Shown: piece after piece, positions 17,937 through 25,586 of the stretch
How positions within the stretch are numbered: the stretch's first letter is position 1
Layout: each line of letters begins with the position of its first letter
Notes under the pieces: generated by a model
Told to the model about the DNA's origin: nothing
Database searches by the model: none
What the model saw: only the letters and a program-made list of their open reading frames with translations
Program-made: the position numbers and the translations under genes
NCBI RefSeq assembly: GCF_003112435.1
Contig: NZ_BDOQ01000002.1
Coordinates: forward strand, 124,001-188,000
DNA length: 64,000 nt
From: Novimethylophilus kurashikiensis
GTDB taxonomy: Bacteria; Pseudomonadota; Gammaproteobacteria; Burkholderiales; Methylophilaceae
Direction of reading: 5' to 3'

Positions 17937-17947
17937 TTGTAATGCTC

Positions 17948-17994
17948 AAAGGGTTAGTCGAATCGTTTATGCGGTTTGACTAACCCTTTTGGTT
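17948..17994 (+). terminator. Rho-independent-type terminator after ettA
   Basis: AAAGGGTTAGTC (17948-17959) pairs perfectly with GACTAACCCTTT (17978-17989) around an 18-base loop and runs into TTGGTT. The A/T flanks make it usable in both directions. It separates ettA from the GGDEF-EAL gene at 18074. Confidence 0.7.
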
Positions 17995-18073
17995 ATCTGG
18001 TGGAGGAGGTTTTTTTAAATAAGTGTTTTAACAAATTCTTGTATTGCTGATCTTGCCGCCTCAAAATAATGGC

Positions 18074-21000
18074 ATGTCAGGAAATCCCTACAAAGCTTCC
18101 GGCCCTGCGGCACGCATCAGTGCGATCTATATCGCTTTTGCAGCGAGCTGGATTTTTTTGTCCGACGATTTATTGCAATGGCTGATTCCCGATATTGCTG
18201 AGGTAACACAGCTGCAAACCTACAAAGGGCTGGTTTTCGTCCTTATTACGGGCAGTTTGCTGTATCGGCTGGTATACCGGCTCACCTCATCCAGGCAGCA
18301 TCCCAATGTAGATTTACAGCTTCCAGTTCCCGTTGCTAGTCGGCTCTTTCCCCTGCTTCTTTTCGTCTGGCTGTGCTTGGCCATTGGCTTGAGCGGCTGG
18401 TCGATTTTCACTGCCTTGAGGGATTCCGTCATGCAAGACACCCAGCAATCGCTGGTCACGCACGGCACGCTCAAGGCCCGTCAGATCGCAAGTTGGCTGA
18501 AGGAACGCCAGGATGACCTGATCATGCATGCGGCTGACGATGAATCGGTGCGCGACTTGGCAGCATGGATGTATCAAGGCCATGCTGGGCTCGATATGTC
18601 TGATGTACAAGCGCGTTTTCAGGCGCTCAAAAACATTCACGGATTTACCGGCATCGAGGTCTACGACAAGCTGGGCCGGCCTGAATACGGCGACAATACC
18701 CCAGCCGTTGCAACGGAAGGCGCGGCAGCCAGGCAAGCAATGGCCAACAACGACTTGGTGCTGGTCGATTTTCATCGCGACAGTGCCGCTGGTCCGATAA
18801 ATTTCGGCTTCATGGTGCCCTTGCGTGCTCATGGTACGGTGATCGGTGCTTTGTATGCCGAACTCGATCCTGTGCCCGTGTTGTATCCCATGATTCAGGA
18901 TTGGCCGGGAAATAACCGAACTGGCGAGGCGGTGCTGCTTCGCTATAAGGATGGGCGCGCCGTATATTTAAGTCCACCGCGAACGAACAAATCGTTGGCT
19001 GAAGCCGCTGACGAACTCAGCATGGCAATGGCAAAGGTGTCGAACGTCCCTGCCTTTTTAAACGACTTCCATGATTATCGAGGCCATCCAGTGCTTGGCT
19101 ACATCACGCCTATCGCTCATTCTCCCTGGCTGCTACTGGTGAAGGAAGATCAAGCGGAAGCCTATGCCAGTATTAATCGTATAGGTATTGTGGCGGCCTT
19201 GGGCAGCATGGCCCTCATGGCGATTTCTGGCTTTAGCATCTGGTTGTGGTGGCTACGGCGGCAGGAACATCTCGAGCACCTGCATAAACAGGAAAAGCTG
19301 GAACGCGAAACCCTCGAGGCACGCTATAACACACTCTCCAAATTCGCCAACGACATCATTATTGTGGCCGATAGCCAGGGTCGCATTATCCAGGCCAACG
19401 ATCGGGCGCAGGAAGTGTACGGCTACGACATGGATGAGTTGGTCGGCAAACACGTGTGCGAACTTGAGGAAGATGCTTCGCATGCGGCGTGCGAGCAAAA
19501 GCGGGAAATATTGGAACGTAAAGAGGCAAGCCGTTTCGAGACCCAGCACAGGCGCAAGGACGGCAGTGTGTTTCCCGTGGAAATCAGTGCCCGAATGATC
19601 ACGCAGCATCAGCAGCGCTTTATCCATATGGTGCTGCGCGATATCACGGAACGCCGTCAGATCGAGGAGTCGCAGAAGCTGGCCAGCTTGGTGTACGAGC
19701 ACAGTAGCGATGCCATGATGGTCACCGATCTCAACGGTATCATCATGAGTATCAACCCTGCCTTCACCGCGTTGACCGGATATTCGGCAGAGGAAGCAAT
19801 CGGCCAGCCGACGAGCCTGTTGAAGTCCGGACGGCAGGATGCCGCCTTTTATCGCTCGTTCTGGCACGCCATCAAAACCCACGGCAAGTGGGAGGGGGAG
19901 ATCTGGAACAAGCGCAAGAATGGGGAGGTTTTTCCGGAATGGTTGCGCATCAATGCCATTCGCCGTGCCGACGGGACGACTCATCGATTGGTGGCGCTGT
20001 TTTCGGATATCACCCAGAAGAAAGCTTCAGAAGCGTTGATCTGGCAGCAGGCTAATTTCGACTTGTTGACCGGCTTGCCCAACCGTCGCATGTTCTATGA
20101 TCGCCTAGATCAGGAAATGAAGAAATCCAAGCGTTCCGGCCTGCCGATGGCGCTGATGTTCCTGGACCTTGACCGTTTCAAGGAGGTAAACGATACGCTG
20201 GGCCACGATATGGGCGACTTGCTGCTTAAGGAAGCCGCGCAGCGGCTGCGTAATTGCGTGCGCAGCTCAGATACCGTGGCACGTTTGGGCGGTGACGAGT
20301 TCACCGCCATCATGGGTGAACTGGTGGATACCAGTAGTGTGGAACGTGTGGCGCAAAATATCCTGCATCGCCTGACGGAACCGTTCCAGTTGGGGCTTGA
20401 GACAGGGTATGTTTCTGCCAGTATCGGCATCACGCTGTTTCCCGCCGATGCCGAGGATGTCGATACGTTGATCAAGAACGCCGACCAGGCCATGTACGCA
20501 GCCAAGCACCAGGGGCGCAACCGGTTCAATTACTTCACAGCGGCCATGCAGGCTACAGCCCAGGCCCGTCTCCAATTGGCCGGCGAATTACGCATCGCGT
20601 TGGCGGAAGGCCAGTTCGTCGTGCATTACCAGCCCATCGTTGATCTCAAGACCGGCGAGATTCGCAAGGCCGAGGCACTGGTGCGCTGGCAGCACCCGGT
20701 GCACGGCTTGCTTAACCCAGGTGAATTCTTGGCGTTGTCGGAAGAAACCGGGCTCATCGTCGAGATCGGGGATTGGGTATTTCACCAGGCAGCTCGTCAA
20801 GCCGAGCTATGGCGGAGCCGCTATCGTAGCGATTTTCAGATCGGCGTGAATAAGTCTGCGGCACAATTCCACGACGAAAAAAAGAAAATACAACCAGGCA
20901 ACTCGACGCAATGGGAACATGCTGGCGCCGCGTTGGCGGTCGAAATCACGGAAGCGCTGCTGCTCGATTCCAGTCCGCTAGTGGCGGAAAAAATCATGGA

Positions 21001-21337
21001 GTTGCGCAACGCGGGTGTGCAGATCGCCATCGACGATTTCGGGACCGGCTATTCCTCCCTGGCGTATTTGCGCAAGTTCGAGATCGACTACCTTAAAATC
21101 CATGAGTCTTTCATCCATCAGATGGCGCCTCACGGCAACGATATGGCATTATGCGAAGCCATCATCGTGATGGCGCACAAGCTCGGCATCAAGGTCGTCG
21201 CGGAGGGCGTGGAAACACCCATTCAACGCGATTGGCTGGTGTCTGCGGGGTGCGATTACGGACAGGGTTACCTGTTCTCGCACCCTCTGCCGGCCGAGGA
21301 ATTCGAGGCGCTACTTAACACCAGACTCAGGGCATGA
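18074..21337 (+). CDS. Membrane Cache-like/PAS-PAS/GGDEF/EAL protein
   Basis: 1087 residues. Hydrophobic segments lie near residues 12-34, 48-66, 90-110 and 368-390. The stretch of about 250 residues before the last one looks like a periplasmic Cache-type sensor (QQSLVTHGTLKARQIASWL). Two PAS domains end near 520 and 645 with DITERR and DITQKK. The GGDEF motif near 737 is intact, with RSSD five residues upstream. The EAL domain (about 848-1080) keeps AEALVRW, GVNKSAAQF, EITE, DDFGTGYS and AEGVE, but the usual KIDxSF loop reads KIHESF. The start is uncertain: ATG at 18074 has no clear ribosome site, and an in-frame TTG lies at 18044. Its stop overlaps the next ATG (ATGA), which implies translational coupling with the RNA methyltransferase. 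Confidence 0.9.
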   Translation: MSGNPYKASGPAARISAIYIAFAASWIFLSDDLLQWLIPDIAEVTQLQTYKGLVFVLITGSLLYRLVYRLTSSRQHPNVDLQLPVPVASRLFPLLLFVWLCLAIGLSGWSIFTALRDSVMQDTQQSLVTHGTLKARQIASWLKERQDDLIMHAADDESVRDLAAWMYQGHAGLDMSDVQARFQALKNIHGFTGIEVYDKLGRPEYGDNTPAVATEGAAARQAMANNDLVLVDFHRDSAAGPINFGFMVPLRAHGTVIGALYAELDPVPVLYPMIQDWPGNNRTGEAVLLRYKDGRAVYLSPPRTNKSLAEAADELSMAMAKVSNVPAFLNDFHDYRGHPVLGYITPIAHSPWLLLVKEDQAEAYASINRIGIVAALGSMALMAISGFSIWLWWLRRQEHLEHLHKQEKLERETLEARYNTLSKFANDIIIVADSQGRIIQANDRAQEVYGYDMDELVGKHVCELEEDASHAACEQKREILERKEASRFETQHRRKDGSVFPVEISARMITQHQQRFIHMVLRDITERRQIEESQKLASLVYEHSSDAMMVTDLNGIIMSINPAFTALTGYSAEEAIGQPTSLLKSGRQDAAFYRSFWHAIKTHGKWEGEIWNKRKNGEVFPEWLRINAIRRADGTTHRLVALFSDITQKKASEALIWQQANFDLLTGLPNRRMFYDRLDQEMKKSKRSGLPMALMFLDLDRFKEVNDTLGHDMGDLLLKEAAQRLRNCVRSSDTVARLGGDEFTAIMGELVDTSSVERVAQNILHRLTEPFQLGLETGYVSASIGITLFPADAEDVDTLIKNADQAMYAAKHQGRNRFNYFTAAMQATAQARLQLAGELRIALAEGQFVVHYQPIVDLKTGEIRKAEALVRWQHPVHGLLNPGEFLALSEETGLIVEIGDWVFHQAARQAELWRSRYRSDFQIGVNKSAAQFHDEKKKIQPGNSTQWEHAGAALAVEITEALLLDSSPLVAEKIMELRNAGVQIAIDDFGTGYSSLAYLRKFEIDYLKIHESFIHQMAPHGNDMALCEAIIVMAHKLGIKVVAEGVETPIQRDWLVSAGCDYGQGYLFSHPLPAEEFEALLNTRLRA

Positions 21338-22110
21338 AACGCATTTCCTCGCGCGATAACGCAAGCTTCAAACAACTCAAAAAACTCGCAGAATCGTCGA
21401 AAGCGCGACGCAAGGCAGCGCAAGCCTTGCTGGACGGTATTCACCTGCTGGCCGCTTGCCTCGAATCCGGCATGCAGCCCCGTCTCGTCGCCATCAGCGA
21501 GAATGCCCTCGATCATCCGGAAATCGGTCCACTGCTCGCGTCGCTGCCTGAGGTCGAGGTACTGCAACTGCCGGATGCGCTTTTCAACGAAATCACGCAG
21601 CTCGACACCCCCGTAGGCCTGCTGGCCCTCATCGATATTCCGCCAGCGCGCATTCCTTCCAATGCTGGGTTTTGCCTGATGCTCGAAGATGTGCAGGATC
21701 CGGGCAATCTGGGCACCATACTGCGCTCTGCGGCGGCGGCAGGTGTTGAGGTCGCTTATCTCTCCCCGCGCTGCGCGGATGCCTGGTCGCCCAAGGTGCT
21801 TCGGGCTGCCATGGGCGCGCATTTTGTCCTGCCCATCGAAGAAGGGGCTGATTTGCCGGCACTGGTAGCGCGATTCAACGGTAAAACCCTGGCTACCCGG
21901 CTCGATGCCAAGCAATCGCTCTACCAACTGGACTTGCGCGGACCGACGGCGGTGCTGATCGGGAATGAAGGTGCCGGGTTATCAGATGCCTTGCTGGAAA
22001 TCGCCAATACGCCTGTACGCATCCCGATGCCGGGGCAGATCGAGTCACTTAATGCTGCTGCGGCGGCGTCCATTTGTTTGTTCGAGTGCGTGCGACAACG
22101 CTTGAAGTAA
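21334..22110 (+). CDS. TrmH/SpoU-family RNA 2'-O-methyltransferase
   Basis: 258 residues. A substrate-binding N-terminal part (KRISSRDNASFKQLKKL...ALLDGIHLL) is followed by the knotted SPOUT domain. Motif 1 is EDVQDPGNLGTILRSAAAAG, motif 2 is LIGNEGAGLS and motif 3 is IPMPGQIESLNAAAAASI. Such enzymes methylate ribose 2'-OH of rRNA or tRNA with S-adenosylmethionine. The N-terminus fits the 23S rRNA methyltransferase branch, but the exact target cannot be told. A second, distinct family member, rlmB, lies at 52698. The ATG overlaps the stop of the upstream GGDEF-EAL gene. Confidence 0.93.
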   Translation: MKRISSRDNASFKQLKKLAESSKARRKAAQALLDGIHLLAACLESGMQPRLVAISENALDHPEIGPLLASLPEVEVLQLPDALFNEITQLDTPVGLLALIDIPPARIPSNAGFCLMLEDVQDPGNLGTILRSAAAAGVEVAYLSPRCADAWSPKVLRAAMGAHFVLPIEEGADLPALVARFNGKTLATRLDAKQSLYQLDLRGPTAVLIGNEGAGLSDALLEIANTPVRIPMPGQIESLNAAAAASICLFECVRQRLK

Positions 22111-22244
22111 TACTGCTCATCCCCGTGCACAACAATGGTGCCGCAAAGGCGGTAAGTGGCAGGTAATCTTTTGAGGATGGCGCTCGGAAGTAAGGAAATG
22201 CTGTAAGGCGATATTTCGGTATAGATGTTGCTTGTCCCTACGGC

Positions 22245-24422
22245 ATGAATTCTTATTGCGACGACAGTATCTTGCGAGAAGTGGATGGCGGACTGGGGAA
22301 AGTCTTTCCCTCTTTGCCGCTGACGCCCGTCCTGGAACAATTGCTTCAGGACAGGACGCGCATGCTGGATTCGCTCCTGAGTAATCTCGACGGCTTGGCC
22401 TACTGCTGCCTGTGCGACGAGAACTGGAGCATGATTTTCGTCAGCGAAGGGTGCAAGGAAGTCACCGGCTACGATGCCGACGACCTCATTTTCAATCGCC
22501 GTATTTCCTACAACCGTCTGACCCATCCCGATGACCGGGCCAGGGTCAGGGCCAGCATTGATGCTTCAATCGCGCACGGCGATCGTTTCGATGTGGAGTA
22601 TCGCATCCTGCATGCCGATGGCAGTGTGCGTTGGGTATGGGAACGCGGCGCCACGCTGCGCAACGAGCAGGGTGGGGTGGAGGCGCTGGAAGGTTTCATC
22701 CAGGACATTACCCGACTCAAGCTCAGCGAGCAGGCGGCGCGAGAGGCCGAAGAGCGCTACCGGTCCATATTCGAGAACGCGCTGGAAGGTATCTACCAGA
22801 CTAGCCCGGAAGGCACCTATCTCAACTTCAATCCCGCTTTGGCTCGCATCTACGGCTACGATTCGCCGGACGATCTGCGGCTGGGCATCTCGGATATCCA
22901 GAACCAGCTTTACGTCGACCACAACAAGCGCAATGAATTCGTCGCTATCATGCGCGCCCAAGGCCGGGTGCAGAACTTCGAGGCGCAGGTCTATCGCAAG
23001 TACGGCGATATCATCTGGATCAGCGAGAACGCCCGCCAAGTATTGGATGCGGACGGCAAGCTACTGTTTTTCGAAGGCACGGTAGAAGACATCACCGAGC
23101 GCAAGAGCTTCGAGCAGCAGATCGAATACCAGGCGACCCACGATGGGTTGACCGGCTTGCCTAACCGTTCATTGTTAAGCGATCGGCTGGAACAGTGCAT
23201 CTCGCTTGCGGAACGTAGCGGCACTCAGCTCGCCGTGGCTTTCATCGACCTCGATCAATTCAAGCTGATCAACGACAGCATGGGCCATGACATGGGCGAC
23301 CGGCTCCTGGTCGAGATGGCTAAGCGGCTGAGCGACAGCGTGCGTGAAAGCGACACTGTGGTGCGGCTGGGCGGGGACGAGTTCGTGATCCTGCTCACCA
23401 ACATCCACAAGGTCGAGGACATCTCGCACAGCATGCAGCGTATTCTCGCGGCGGTGTCGGAGAACTGCACCATCGATCATCGCGATTTCGTCGTGTCTTG
23501 CAGCATCGGCATCAGCATGTACCCGCAGGACGGACGCGACCCCAATACTCTGCTCAAGCATGCCGATTCCGCCATGTACGAGGCAAAGCGGGCGGGGCGC
23601 AACAACCTGCAGTTCTATACCCCGGCGCTGAACGATATTTTGATCGAGCGGCTCAGCGTGGAATATCGTCTCCGCCAGGCGATCGAGCGCAAGGAATTCG
23701 TGCTTCATTACCAACCTAAGATGGATTTCCTTACCGGCAAGGTCAATGGTGCTGAAGCGTTGATTCGCTGGCAGCCGGAAGGGGGTGAGATGATCCCACC
23801 GTTCAAGTTCATCCCCGTAGCGGAAGAGACCGGGATGATCGAAGAGATCGGTGCTTGGGTGATGCGCGAGGCATGTGCCAAGGCTCATGAATTGCGCGAA
23901 CGTCTGGGCCGCGATATTCCTATTGCCGTCAACGTCTCGCCGCGCCAATTCGGGCAACCACACTTCGTCGAATCCGTGCGCAGTGCGTTGGCGTCTGTCG
24001 ATCTACCACCGCATTGCCTGGAGCTTGAAATCACCGAAAGCACCTTGGTGCTGGACGCGCGGAAATTCGTCGATACCCTGCACGAATTGAAGGCGCTGGG
24101 CGTGTGCCTGGCGATCGACGATTTCGGGACCGGCTATTCAAGCATGGCTTATCTCAAGGACTTTCCTGTGGACCGGCTGAAAATTGATCGGTCATTCGTC
24201 GATAACCTGGAACAGGAACCAGCGAAGAAGCCCATTCTGAACGCCATTGTCGCGTTGGGGCGGAGCCTGGGGCTCAAGGTGATCGCAGAAGGGGTGGAAA
24301 CCCGCTACGAACACGATCATCTGCGCAGCATGGGCTGTGACGAGTTGCAGGGATATTTTTTCAGCAGGCCGCTCACAAGCGAGGCTTTCGAGCGGCTGCT
24401 GATTGAGCCAGCGATAGTCTAG
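22245..24422 (+). CDS. Soluble PAS-PAS-GGDEF-EAL protein
   Basis: 725 residues without membrane segments. The first PAS (about 35-155) is of the PAS_3 type, with HPDDRARVRASID and the W-V-W-E-R-G strand. The second (about 165-282) ends VEDITERKSFEQQ. The GGDEF motif is near residue 375 with RESD five residues upstream. The EAL domain (about 485-720) has GAEALIRW, VNVSPRQF, EITESTLV, DDFGTGYS, KIDRSF and AEGVE, so it looks bifunctional. It starts at the ATG at 22245, 134 bases after the methyltransferase gene, and no promoter was recognised in that gap. Its stop codon overlaps the stop of hslO on the other strand. Confidence 0.93.
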   Translation: MNSYCDDSILREVDGGLGKVFPSLPLTPVLEQLLQDRTRMLDSLLSNLDGLAYCCLCDENWSMIFVSEGCKEVTGYDADDLIFNRRISYNRLTHPDDRARVRASIDASIAHGDRFDVEYRILHADGSVRWVWERGATLRNEQGGVEALEGFIQDITRLKLSEQAAREAEERYRSIFENALEGIYQTSPEGTYLNFNPALARIYGYDSPDDLRLGISDIQNQLYVDHNKRNEFVAIMRAQGRVQNFEAQVYRKYGDIIWISENARQVLDADGKLLFFEGTVEDITERKSFEQQIEYQATHDGLTGLPNRSLLSDRLEQCISLAERSGTQLAVAFIDLDQFKLINDSMGHDMGDRLLVEMAKRLSDSVRESDTVVRLGGDEFVILLTNIHKVEDISHSMQRILAAVSENCTIDHRDFVVSCSIGISMYPQDGRDPNTLLKHADSAMYEAKRAGRNNLQFYTPALNDILIERLSVEYRLRQAIERKEFVLHYQPKMDFLTGKVNGAEALIRWQPEGGEMIPPFKFIPVAEETGMIEEIGAWVMREACAKAHELRERLGRDIPIAVNVSPRQFGQPHFVESVRSALASVDLPPHCLELEITESTLVLDARKFVDTLHELKALGVCLAIDDFGTGYSSMAYLKDFPVDRLKIDRSFVDNLEQEPAKKPILNAIVALGRSLGLKVIAEGVETRYEHDHLRSMGCDELQGYFFSRPLTSEAFERLLIEPAIV

Positions 24423-25288
24423 TGACGCGTCTGGCTGCCGGGCAGGTCGTAATCGCTTGAAAAAAGCTGATCGGCATCGACCGAGTCAAAGGTGTACTGC
24501 TGGTTGCAAAACTCACAATTCACTTCGATGTTGGACCGCTCTTCGAGAATGCTCTGCACTTCTTCCTTGCCTAGCATCTTGAGCATATTGGCGACGCCTG
24601 AACGCGAGCAGCGGCAGTAGAACGATACTGGCTGGGGTTCGAACACGCGGATGTCATCCTCGTGGAACAGACGGTGCAGCAGGGTTTCCGGCGCCAACTC
24701 CATGAGTTCCTGCGGCGTGACGGTCTCGAGAAATTTTCCCGCGCGATTCCACGCGTCTTCATCTTGATCCGGCTTGCCCGGCAGCTTTTGCAGCAGCATC
24801 CCGGCCGCCTGTTTGTCGTTAGCACTCAAGATGAGGCGCGTGTCCAGTTGCTCGGAGCGCAGCATGTAGTTTTCCAGAATCTCCGCCACGCTGTTGCCTT
24901 CGAGCGCAACGATGCCCTGGTATGCCTGGCTACCATCCTGCGGGTCCAAGGTGATGGCGAATCGGCCGCTACCGACCAATTCCGCCAGTCCGCCTTGGGG
25001 TAATTCTCCTTCCCACTTGGCAGTTGCGCGCATGGTCATGTCTCCCGTGCATTCCACTACCAACAGTGAAACTGGTCCGCTACCCTGGATTTGAAGGATG
25101 AGCGATCCGCGCAGCTTGAGCGTTGCAGCCAGCAAAGCTGCGGCCGCCATGAGTTCGCCTAACTTGTCGCGCAAGACTTCGGGATAGTGGTGGCGTTCGA
25201 GTACGGTGCGCCAAGTCTGGTCGAGGTGCACGATTTCACCACGAATTGGGGTTGCTTCAAACACGAAGCGCTGTAAAACGTCAGACAA
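24419..25288 (-). CDS. hslO: Hsp33 redox-regulated chaperone
   Basis: 289 residues. Hsp33 is a cytosolic holdase switched on when its C-terminal zinc centre is oxidised. The zinc cysteines are present as FYCRC (CxC) and CEFC (CxxC) near the C-terminus. The body matches the family (DQTWRTVLERHHYP, GELMAAAALLAATLKLRG, LILQIQGSGPVSLLVVEC). The start is a TTG at 25288 with GGACG about 9 bases upstream; no in-frame ATG fits better. It is transcribed towards the GGDEF-EAL gene at 22245, and the two TAG stops share the palindrome CTAG at 24419-24422. Confidence 0.95.
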   Translation of the reverse strand: MSDVLQRFVFEATPIRGEIVHLDQTWRTVLERHHYPEVLRDKLGELMAAAALLAATLKLRGSLILQIQGSGPVSLLVVECTGDMTMRATAKWEGELPQGGLAELVGSGRFAITLDPQDGSQAYQGIVALEGNSVAEILENYMLRSEQLDTRLILSANDKQAAGMLLQKLPGKPDQDEDAWNRAGKFLETVTPQELMELAPETLLHRLFHEDDIRVFEPQPVSFYCRCSRSGVANMLKMLGKEEVQSILEERSNIEVNCEFCNQQYTFDSVDADQLFSSDYDLPGSQTRH

Positions 25289-25478
25289 AATTCTTCGTCC
25301 TGCATAAATGGGAAACCTCTAATCATACCATTCTCTCGTATTGGCTCTGTCCGCATAAGCACGGAGGCCGATTAGAGGGAATGCACCAAAAAGGTACATG
25401 TATCAATTGCCATGGGGCGGATGCACCTGTATTGGGCGTTTGTGTTTCTGGCGACGTTGAACATAGGGTGTTTATCTC

Positions 25479-25494
25479 TGGCACAGATGCTGCT
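25479..25494 (+). promoter_or_regulatory. Sigma-54 (-24/-12) promoter before the chemoreceptor gene
   Basis: TGGCAC-AGATG-CTGCT has the invariant GG and GC at the exact sigma-54 spacing. Against TGGCACG-N4-TTGC(A/T) it misses only two positions. It lies about 90 bases before the ATG at 25587, similar to the fliE element. FleR, encoded at 37933, is the obvious candidate activator. Confidence 0.6.
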
Positions 25495-25586
25495 TTAGCT
25501 CTTCATTAAATGTAGGGAAATCCCCACAGAAATTGAGAAGGTTTTGCAACGGCGCAAGGCTTTTCTTACAACACAAAGGAGTGGAG

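Noticed and set aside
25310-25340. Heat-shock-like -10 (TCCCATTT on the minus strand) upstream of hslO
   Set aside because: No matching CTTGAA -35 at the proper distance, so a sigma-32 promoter cannot be supported.
25246-25509. 87-codon plus-strand frame containing CINCHG, a CxxCH haem-like motif
   Set aside because: It overlaps the start of hslO on the other strand, has no signal peptide for a cytochrome, and contains the sigma-54 element before the chemoreceptor. The motif is probably chance.
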